DNA of 64,000 nucleotides from Psychrobacter glacincola (GTDB lineage Bacteria > Pseudomonadota > Gammaproteobacteria > Pseudomonadales > Moraxellaceae). The stretch lies in NCBI RefSeq assembly GCF_904846215.1, contig NZ_CAJGZK010000002.1, forward strand, positions 1 through 64,000, given 5' to 3'. Position numbers and translations under genes: made by a program. The notes under the pieces were generated by a model. It had not been told where the DNA came from. It did not search any database and saw only the letters and a list, made by a program, of their open reading frames with translations. Of this stretch, positions 57,810 through 64,000 are shown piece after piece; position 1 is the first letter of the stretch, and the number at the start of each line of letters is the position of its first letter.

Positions 57810-58883
57810 ATCCTTACTCTCCATATTTATTAAGTAGTCTGGCACACCCAAAAAGTACCCTTTCATCGTCATTCGATCAAAGCTATAGACATGTGCATGA
57901 GGCGCTTCCTTACAGCGCCCTACTAGGGGCGGCTTTTGATCTGGCTTACCATTAGCAAGCTCTATTACTCCAGAGCAAATAGGACAGACTGCAGTAAACT
58001 CTGTAATCCTTGCTATGTTGAGCTTATCTTTGTTTCGGTACATCTCAATATCAGCATTATCATCATTAATATTAGCAAAGAACATAGGTGCTTTAATCAC
58101 ACGATGTTGAGGTAACGACTGTAAGGGCATAAGAAAATATCGCCAGTTAAGATAAGCCACAGGAATAAATACCAAAAAAACCATAGCTTGCCAAAGTTTA
58201 AAGCTGGGTAAATCACTCAATAACAAAAGGACTAGTATTGAGTATATGACAATAAGAATATCCACCAGAGCGCTTAGCATTAGTAATAACATAAGTGAGA
58301 TTCCGCTCACACTCAGCATCTTGAGCTCACCTTTTTTGAAGAAAAGCCGAACAAGTAAAGAGAGCTTAATATCAGAAGTAGCTTTACGCTCATAGGTAAC
58401 ACTGCTTAAGTCCTCATCGTCACTGTCTTCGTCAGTCTCTAACAAGCTGACTTCATCTATATGTTCTTGCTCTACGTTCGCACTGTTAATAGCCTGAATG
58501 TCCATCCATAACAATGCTTTGTTCTTCGAACCACCGTCTGATGTCGTAGCAACTATTATTGGTTTATAGCCCAATTGCAAAAACGCTTTTTTGCAGTCTG
58601 GTTGCGAGTCAATAAATGCGGTCAGAGTTGACTTTAATTTTGAAGTCTTAACTGCATTTTTAGCAGTCTGACTGTCTACTCTATTCTCATCAGTTTTTTT
58701 TGCTCTAGCATAAATTTGTTGTCTTGATAGTTTCTCAGGTTCAAAACCACTATCAGAATACTTAAACTGTTTGAGTTGTTCTCGAACAATAACTTTCAAA
58801 TATTCATCCCATAGCGTATTACGAGGATAGTTTAATAACTGATCATGCAGCTCCTCAAATACATCTAAGTGTTTGTTTTCCAT
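57807..58883 (-). CDS. Membrane protein of unknown function, stop codon supplied by IS3 end
   Basis: This 358-residue protein has a long charged N-terminal part (about 1-180), two or three membrane helices (about 190-255, with LMLLLMLSALVDILIVIYSI), and a soluble C-terminal part with CPICSGVIEL and a later Cys-His-rich stretch (GRCKEAPHAHVYSFDR) that could bind zinc. I recognise no family. The TGA stop is the first three bases of the IS3 terminal repeat, so the IS insertion set or changed the C-terminus. It is divergent from the CoiA-like gene. Confidence 0.78.
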   Translation of the reverse strand: MENKHLDVFEELHDQLLNYPRNTLWDEYLKVIVREQLKQFKYSDSGFEPEKLSRQQIYARAKKTDENRVDSQTAKNAVKTSKLKSTLTAFIDSQPDCKKAFLQLGYKPIIVATTSDGGSKNKALLWMDIQAINSANVEQEHIDEVSLLETDEDSDDEDLSSVTYERKATSDIKLSLLVRLFFKKGELKMLSVSGISLMLLLMLSALVDILIVIYSILVLLLLSDLPSFKLWQAMVFLVFIPVAYLNWRYFLMPLQSLPQHRVIKAPMFFANINDDNADIEMYRNKDKLNIARITEFTAVCPICSGVIELANGKPDQKPPLVGRCKEAPHAHVYSFDRMTMKGYFLGVPDYLINMESKD

Positions 58884-58994
58884 AATAATGCACCGGTTAA
58901 ACCCCTATTAAGACCCCAATAGCAGTCTGTTTTAGAGGCAGAATTCTTCTCATAATTACCTCACTCCTAACCAACTAATAAAAGGATGGTAACT

Positions 58995-59891
58995 ATGTCA
59001 ATGTCAATCGCTGTTAATGAGCAAAAGCAAATCGTCAATGTTAAGCAAGTCGAGCGAGGGCTGGCTTGTATGTGTTTTTGCTTTGAATGTGGTGAGCCTG
59101 TGGTAGCTCGTAAAGGTGAAAAAAATGAGCATCATTTTGCGCATCTCAACAATAAAGAAAGCTGCACTATTCATCTTGAAAGCATCCTACACAAGTTTGC
59201 TAAACAAGTCATTATGCAAGAGAGGTATTTAACGCTACCATCCCTACCTGATGATGAAGATAGCGAGGATAAAACTTGGCAGTTTAATCAGCTGATTGAG
59301 GAGCAAGCTGTTGGCTGTATTCGACCGGATATAGTCGCAACGGTAGACGGGGAAATGATGTTTATTGAAGTTGCCGTGACTTCTTTCATCGATACTGATA
59401 AAGCAGATTTTATTAAGCAATTAGGTATTAAGACCGTTGAAATCGACTTGAGAGAAATCATCACGCAAGGTATTGAATTGCCAAGTGAGGAAGCCAAAGA
59501 TTACATTTTAGACTGTGTCAGTAATAAGGAATGGATATTCCCAGCACCGAAGTCGATCACAATACCAGTAGCCCCTACACCATTACCTGAGCCTATCTAT
59601 AATTGCCAGAGCAGCACTGATGAGAATAGCAATGGAAGCTTTGATAAAGGCTATACCATCTATCGCTTTACCATCAATCATGCTTGGGTCGACGTCAGAG
59701 TCTTTAATTCAGGCATGGTATCTATTAAGTGTGTGACCTACAACCATGATGTTATTGAAATACTAAAGCAATGGCGTAACGAAGGCGGTGGTCAGTACAA
59801 TCAAAAATATAAGTCATGGAATTACTTCAAACCATTTTCAGACACCGTCTTTCAGCGACTGCAAGAAATGGACATGACCCCTACTGCTTAA
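58995..59891 (+). CDS. CoiA-like nuclease-domain protein
   Basis: This 298-residue protein has an N-terminal Cys/His cluster (CMCFCFECG, Cys27, 29, 32; HHFAH at 46-50) as in competence protein CoiA. A PD-(D/E)XK-like core follows: RPDIVATVDGEMMFIEVAVT has Asp and Glu at the expected spacing. The last 80 residues (VIEILKQWRNEGGGQYNQKY, then KSWNYFKPF) look like a separate HARP-like or DNA-processing domain. ATG 58995 is preceded by AAAGGA; an ATG at 58986 would add three residues. It is followed 35 bp later by a second nuclease-like gene. Competence role unproven. Confidence 0.8.
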   Translation: MSMSIAVNEQKQIVNVKQVERGLACMCFCFECGEPVVARKGEKNEHHFAHLNNKESCTIHLESILHKFAKQVIMQERYLTLPSLPDDEDSEDKTWQFNQLIEEQAVGCIRPDIVATVDGEMMFIEVAVTSFIDTDKADFIKQLGIKTVEIDLREIITQGIELPSEEAKDYILDCVSNKEWIFPAPKSITIPVAPTPLPEPIYNCQSSTDENSNGSFDKGYTIYRFTINHAWVDVRVFNSGMVSIKCVTYNHDVIEILKQWRNEGGGQYNQKYKSWNYFKPFSDTVFQRLQEMDMTPTA

Positions 59892-59926
59892 ATATGATTC
59901 TATTTGATAATACGGAGAATAAAACT

Positions 59927-60463
59927 ATGACACTCACTACTATGCTACTAATTACAATACTGCTGATATTAGCCATGCTTGTATGGGCTATACAACGGAT
60001 ACAATTACAAAATAAGGCTTTGCTACAAAGTGAACGAGATGTTGCGCAAATTAGGAACGATATGCTCGAAAGAGAAGCAGGCTTTCAACAGCAATTAGCA
60101 AAAGACATTAAAGAGGCTCAAAAGCGTTCCAACAATATGCAGCGCAATGTGCTAAAAGGTCAAATTGGCGAACAGTTCACGCCCTTTATTACTGACTTTC
60201 CTTACAACCCTTCAGACTGCCGATTCATGGGTGAACCGATTGACTACGTCATCTTCCAAAACTTACACGAATGCGCCGATGGCAACGTGCCTATCGAGGA
60301 CGTGCATCTCATTATTGCAGAAGTTAAAACAGGGAATGCTAGGCTAAACCAACGACAGAAAATCATTAAGCAAGCTATCCAAAATGGTCAGGTGAGCTTT
60401 AAAGAGTTAAGGGTAAAATACTGTGAAGATACGGAAGAAATGCGTGTGAATGTTAGTGCCTAG
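59927..60463 (+). CDS. Membrane-anchored Holliday-junction-resolvase-like nuclease
   Basis: This 178-residue protein has one N-terminal membrane helix (about 3-22), a coiled coil (about 25-75), and a C-terminal core. GQIGEQFTPFITDFPYNPSD, FMGEPIDYVIF and VHLIIAEVKTG give the E...D...ExK pattern of restriction-like nucleases related to archaeal Holliday junction resolvases (Endonuc_Holl group). ATG 59927 follows CGGAGAA; longer frames to 59816 overlap the upstream gene and are not supported. It is likely co-transcribed with the CoiA-like gene. The membrane anchor is part of the known family architecture. Confidence 0.8.
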   Translation: MTLTTMLLITILLILAMLVWAIQRIQLQNKALLQSERDVAQIRNDMLEREAGFQQQLAKDIKEAQKRSNNMQRNVLKGQIGEQFTPFITDFPYNPSDCRFMGEPIDYVIFQNLHECADGNVPIEDVHLIIAEVKTGNARLNQRQKIIKQAIQNGQVSFKELRVKYCEDTEEMRVNVSA

Positions 60464-60718
60464 TTCAGTCTTTCTATTCACTCCAACCTTTATATATACA
60501 GTCTCTATAATTTTCTTAAAACATATTTACTGGAAAAATAAAGACCATTCATTAATCTCTAGAGAGACACTTAAGTAATTGTTTTATATATATATTTAAT
60601 GATAAAAATTCCATTAATAGTCTTTTTTAATAAAAAGACTGCTTTTGCAACAGCATTAATCCTAAATAAAACACGATACATTTTTAGTAAAACGTCATTA
60701 TTAATGGAAGCATGACAG

Positions 60719-60967
60719 TTGCAAGTATATGACATTCATTACCAGCAAATTCAATTTCATATAAAGGGGATTTTCATCAATGATATATATAGGGGCTATT
60801 TAAATAGTACAAACAATCGTATAAAGTTATCCAAGGTAGAAGCTGAAAATTTATCATACTTCAATAAAATTAAACGACCAGCGCTAGATCTTATATCAAA
60901 TCAAATACATGTTGAGTTGTTGGAAAAACCAGCACGTGAACAGTTATCTATAGTCAGTTCAAAATAA
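60719..60967 (+). CDS. Doubtful small frame cut by IS630
   Basis: An 82-codon frame in an A+T-rich 485 bp gap begins only with TTG and lacks a ribosome site, but its composition (IHYQQIQFHIKGIFINDIYR) is protein-like. Its last five codons come from the IS630 end. Removing the IS at its TA target would let the frame run on for four different codons (SKSA) to a stop. It may be a small gene modified by the insertion, or chance. The rest of the gap 60464-60718 shows nothing I recognise. Confidence 0.25.
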   Translation: MQVYDIHYQQIQFHIKGIFINDIYRGYLNSTNNRIKLSKVEAENLSYFNKIKRPALDLISNQIHVELLEKPAREQLSIVSSK

Positions 60968-61868
60968 AAGTGTTATGACCAGGGCAAATATCATAAAACA
61001 ATTTGGATAAGTCGTTTTCCATCCAGCCTTGGCGTAGAAACTTCACTTGAGCCCATTTCTTTTCGATAGGGTTCAGATCAGGGCTGTAAGGTGGCAACCA
61101 AAGAATACGATGCTCGTGCCTGTTTAGTAGCTTTTGAATGCGTCTACTTTTGTGAAATCTGGCGTTGTCCATCACAATTACGCATTTGGTTTTAAGACTT
61201 GGGATTAGCGTGTGTTTACACCAGTCGTAGAATATGCTGCTATTAATGTTCTGTTTAAAGTAATCAAGTGCAAACAACATCTTTTCATACAGAGCACCAA
61301 TGACATTGGTGCGCTTTTTTGCTTGCCAGTTGTAGCTATCGATACAAGGCTTACCAATAGGCGCGTAACCATGAGAGCGGATGGTCTCGTTCTCAAAGCC
61401 GCTTTCGTCCATATAGACGATGGGATAGCCTTGATGCGTAAAGCTATCAAGCTTACTGTGATACGCTGCTCTTCTGATCAGACATGCTTTTGGGTGCTCT
61501 AAGGTCTTTTTTTTGACTGATACCAAGGCGCTTTAGGGCATGATAAATGCCTGTTTTACTACAACTTAAACGACGTGCTCGCTCATACTGGTAATCATCA
61601 GGATGTTCTTTGACGTCATTAAGTAGCACGTCATCTGGTATTTTATAGGGTTTGGTTTGCCTGGTTGTTTTACTATGAACACGCCGCTTCCAGTTCTGTA
61701 TGGTGGTGGGGCTGAGATTATAGAACTCAGCCGCCCCGGCAAAGGTCATACCCTCGTCTAAGCTTTTAAGAACTTGCATACGAAAATCTAGTGAGTAAGT
61801 CATGGTCTTTATAATAACAATTGGGTTTGATAATTAGTTTATAACACTTTTAAGTGGGCTTTACTATA
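60949..61868 (-). mobile_element. IS630-family insertion sequence
   Basis: The 920 bp element is bounded by TA and imperfect 32 bp inverted repeats. The left reads TATAGTCAGTTCAAAATAAA then AGTGTTATG; the right, read inward, TATAGTAAAGCCCACTTAAA then AGTGTTATA. Inside is one transposase gene on the minus strand in two frames. TA tips are the IS630/Tc1 hallmark. The ends also match the ends of the C/D-type repeats in the core region. Confidence 0.9.
60954..61803 (-). CDS. IS630-family transposase, in two overlapping frames
   Basis: Frame 1 (61803 to 61453) has the helix-turn-helix part, MTYSLDFRMQVLKSLDEGMT to ALKRLGISQKK. Frame 2 (from 61526, usable to 60954) continues with KKTLEHPKAC and the DDE catalytic core: YMDESGFENE, VIVMDNARFHKS and PDLNPIEKKWAQVKFLRQGW. 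They meet at an A8 tract (61507-61514). The decayed copy at 43.6 kb has A7 there and reads through in one frame. So either slippage on A8 makes the full protein, as in some IS630 members, or one base was gained. All catalytic acidic residues are present. Confidence 0.88.
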
Positions 61869-62119
61869 TCTCAAAGTCAGCTTAGTGACCTAATACTCAG
61901 GATTTCTATCTAACTCCGAGCATTCTACTATTAACTTGTCAGATTCTTATCTACAAGTTAATACATCTGAAACACCCTACAAAAACTCTTTCCAAGATTA
62001 TATTGAGCTATTGCAAGTATTATAACAAAGTGAACCTTAATACACTCAATAATACTACATGTACATTAATATGCTATATTATCAGGGAAACCACAATATT
62101 TTGTTAAAAGTGACCTAAT
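61869..62119. promoter_or_regulatory. Upstream region of the AAA ATPase / RloB genes
   Basis: These 251 bases hold the likely promoter of the defence-like pair. The palindrome ATGTACAT at 62059-62066 resembles the TGTACA sites before the integrase gene. No coding frame. Confidence 0.35.
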
Positions 62120-63322
62120 ATGATTACTTATATTCGCTTTAATAATTTTTACTCTTACTCAGAGTCTACTGAGGTGTCATTCTCTTTGGGTAAGCAACCT
62201 ACTAAGACTGACTATGATTTTTATGTTGATACCACGCAAGACCAGTATCGACTAAATAAAGTCACAGCTGTTCTTGGCGCGAATGGCTCCGGTAAAACGC
62301 AGCTATTAAAAGCCATTGCTTTTCTTCGTTGGTTTATGTGTGAATCTACTAGCAGCCTTGACTCAGAGCAACCTATTTCTTTTAGCCAATTTGCGCTAAG
62401 TAATGATGAATTTTCTGAATTTGAATTTGGTTTTTTACTTAAAAATGCTGATGGCATTTATGATGAGTATCGCTATGAGCTAACGTTGACACAGCATAGC
62501 GTGGTTAAAGAGGCATTATACAAAAAGACCAGTAGCCAATTTAGCTATGTATTTATACGTCATCATGACGGTGACGAGCTTAACTATAAACATCGTAACT
62601 TTGTCATTCCCTCTTTAGCTGATGATGTGAAGAAAAACGCCTCACTTATCAGCTATGCCAATTTGCTCGATGAGCCATTGGCAGAAGCCGTTTTTGATAT
62701 GTTCAATCACTATAAAACTAATGTAGTCTCAATGGGTAGGCTTGGTAGCCTTAGCCAATCTATACCTGAAATGACAGAATTATTTGCTAAGGATGATGGT
62801 TTAAAACAAACTGCTGAAAAGCTACTTTGTCAGTTCGATACGGGCATAGATGAGATTAATATAAAAAGCGTGATGATGGTAAACGAGGGTAAGCAGCAAG
62901 AAGTACTACTACCTTTTGGTGTACATAAAGTGGGTGATGAATCATTTGAGCTTATGATTTATGAAGAATCCAATGGTACACAATCTGCCTATAGTTTGCT
63001 TGGGCTCATACTACCAGTGCTTAAGAATGGTGGCGTAGCTATTATCGATGAGCTTGATAATGACCTACACCCACTGCTGTTGCCTGCCATTTTTGATTTG
63101 TTTCGCTCATCGCATCACAACCCTTATAATGCGCAGCTCATTTTTAGTTGCCATACCCCTGAGGTGTTTAACTTATTGAACAAGCATCAAATATATTTGG
63201 TCGAAAAATACGAGCAGGCTTCAGAAGCTTGGCGGCTTGATGAGATGGAAGGGATTCGTAATGATGATAACCTTTATGCAAAATATATGGCTGGCGCATT
63301 TGACGCGATACCAAATCTATAA
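62120..63322 (+). CDS. AAA15/AbiLi-like ATPase
   Basis: This 400-residue protein is an SMC/ABC-type ATPase of the AAA_15/AAA_21 group, used by many anti-phage systems. Walker A is GANGSGKT (53-60), a signature-like SNGTQS lies at 284-289, Walker B is VAIIDE (306-311) with a D-loop-like DNDLHP, and a switch His is in FSCHTPEV (342-349). It lacks a long coiled coil. It is 11 bp before an RloB-family gene, the pairing known as AbiL (AbiLi with AbiLii/RloB) or RloA/RloB. Probably senses infection and triggers the RloB partner. No strong ribosome site is evident. Confidence 0.88.
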   Translation: MITYIRFNNFYSYSESTEVSFSLGKQPTKTDYDFYVDTTQDQYRLNKVTAVLGANGSGKTQLLKAIAFLRWFMCESTSSLDSEQPISFSQFALSNDEFSEFEFGFLLKNADGIYDEYRYELTLTQHSVVKEALYKKTSSQFSYVFIRHHDGDELNYKHRNFVIPSLADDVKKNASLISYANLLDEPLAEAVFDMFNHYKTNVVSMGRLGSLSQSIPEMTELFAKDDGLKQTAEKLLCQFDTGIDEINIKSVMMVNEGKQQEVLLPFGVHKVGDESFELMIYEESNGTQSAYSLLGLILPVLKNGGVAIIDELDNDLHPLLLPAIFDLFRSSHHNPYNAQLIFSCHTPEVFNLLNKHQIYLVEKYEQASEAWRLDEMEGIRNDDNLYAKYMAGAFDAIPNL

Positions 63323-63333
63323 GGGGTTAGATT

Positions 63334-63855
63334 ATGGCAAAGCGCAAACTTACTAGGTCAGTCAACAAAACCACCCTACTCGTTATGGGTGAAGGCGAGC
63401 ATGACAAGGCCTTTTTAAGCCATATGAAAGGCATTTATCACGAAAGACGCTCTGGCAGTAAAATCACACTTGATTTTTCTAGTGGTGGCTCACCGCACGA
63501 TATCATCAAAGACACAGTTAAAAAGAGTCGTCATGTTGATTATGACCAGAAGTTTATTTTGATGGATAGCGATGTTCCTGTTAAGCAACAAGATATTGAA
63601 GCAGCTAAAGATTCAGGTATCACCATCTTATACTCAACACCACTATGCCTAGAAGGCATGTTGCTTAGCGTACTGAAACAGAATATTCCTCATACCGCGC
63701 AAAAGTGTAAGAGTCTGTTGCATCTACAATTGTCCGATAATCCAGCGTTACCGAAAAGCTATGATCCCTTATTCGCTAAGCCAGTACTTGATGAGACCAA
63801 TCATGCCACAGTCGTAACGTTACGCTCATTATTAGGCATTAAACAAAAAAAATAG
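63334..63855 (+). CDS. RloB family TOPRIM-like protein (AbiLii-like)
   Basis: This 173-residue protein has the RloB/TOPRIM layout: GEGEHDKAFL (Glu20, Glu22), the acidic pair in LMDSDVP (Asp78, Asp80) and TPLCLEGMLL (Glu107). This fold usually cuts or processes nucleic acid in a metal-dependent way. RloB genes were first noted beside type I restriction-modification loci, as here, about 8-10 kb from hsd. It pairs with the upstream ATPase (11 bp gap; GGGGTTAG then ATG). Likely the toxic effector of an abortive infection system. Not tested here. Confidence 0.88.
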   Translation: MAKRKLTRSVNKTTLLVMGEGEHDKAFLSHMKGIYHERRSGSKITLDFSSGGSPHDIIKDTVKKSRHVDYDQKFILMDSDVPVKQQDIEAAKDSGITILYSTPLCLEGMLLSVLKQNIPHTAQKCKSLLHLQLSDNPALPKSYDPLFAKPVLDETNHATVVTLRSLLGIKQKK

Positions 63856-63880
63856 CCGACTCACTTTTGAGTGAATCGGC
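63855..63880. terminator. Hairpin between RloB gene and AlpA gene
   Basis: The arms gccgactcac and gtgaatcggc (one G-T pair) lie just past the RloB stop. No T tail follows on the plus strand, so terminator function is uncertain. Confidence 0.4.
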
Positions 63881-63891
63881 CGATCTATTAA

Positions 63892-63999
63892 CTAAGCTGA
63901 TCTTGCTTCAATTTTGTCATTAATCCAATTAGCGATCTCGCTCGCTACCCACACTACCCTTACCTGTGTCAGCTTTACCTTCTTGGGGAACGTTGGATC
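63892..63999 (-). CDS. AlpA-family regulator, 3' end only
   Basis: Only the C-terminal 35 codons are in the window. DPTFPKKVKL followed by WVASEIANWINDKIEAR and stop is the typical end of AlpA-type (CP4-57/P4-like) regulators, small helix-turn-helix proteins that control integrase or excision genes of islands. The start lies outside. It converges with the RloB gene and shows that the mobile region extends past the right edge. Confidence 0.8.
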   Translation of the reverse strand, partial: DPTFPKKVKLTQVRVVWVASEIANWINDKIEARSA

Positions 64000-64000
64000 G

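Noticed and set aside
43350-61868. The two IS630 copies considered as ends of one composite transposon
   Set aside because: The left copy is decayed, differs clearly in protein sequence from the right one and lacks recognisable terminal repeats, so they are unlikely to have moved together recently.

Overview
The window looks like a chromosomal segment of a gammaproteobacterium of the Moraxellaceae, most probably Psychrobacter. This rests on gene content and protein style (leuC-leuD-leuB, tandem FadL-type porins, petABC followed by sspA/sspB, a ketone-body cluster, FdhD with a YdeP-type oxidoreductase), a moderate A+T bias, and a family of short TA-ended repeats scattered between genes. The genus is inferred from recognition, not from a database search.

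Core part, 1-41.7 kb. Leucine synthesis genes (leuC, leuD, an unknown lipoprotein gene, leuB; minus strand) face a divergent LysR regulator. Next come a PutP proline symporter, two tandem FadL-type outer membrane proteins, slyX, an ABC-F ATPase (uup type), the cytochrome bc1 operon petABC, sspA and sspB, dcd, apbC/mrp, a decayed mgtE fragment, a beta-hydroxybutyrate module (two CoA-transferase subunits and a 3-hydroxybutyrate dehydrogenase, divergent from a GntP-type permease), metG, a small secreted protein gene inside a transposon-like inverted repeat pair, a TrpXYZ-like ABC transporter with two substrate-binding lipoproteins, a YdeP-type molybdopterin oxidoreductase with fdhD, and a sodium/solute symporter with a 44-residue companion. 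At least eight copies of a roughly 135-145 bp palindromic, TA-ended repeat (MITE-like), plus a related repeat pair at 26.4-26.6 kb, sit between these genes. I saw no copy in the island.

Island, 41.7-64 kb. tRNA-Cys and tRNA-Leu(UAA) are followed directly by a tyrosine recombinase, the classic start of an integrative island. Its cargo includes a decayed IS630 transposase, an unrecognised three-gene operon of exported proteins (44.1-48.3 kb), a complete type I restriction-modification system (hsdM, hsdS, hsdR) with an extra exported-protein gene between hsdS and hsdR, a DUF2939-like protein, an internally deleted IS3 element, an unknown membrane protein, a CoiA-like nuclease, a membrane-anchored Holliday-junction-resolvase-like nuclease, an IS630 element with matched ends, and an AAA ATPase / RloB-TOPRIM pair that resembles AbiL-type abortive infection. 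The right edge cuts into an AlpA-type regulator, so the island continues beyond the window.

The least explained features are the exported three-gene operon, the IR-flanked single-gene element at 29.1-29.8 kb, and the match between the ends of the dispersed repeats and the inverted repeats of the IS630 copy in the island.
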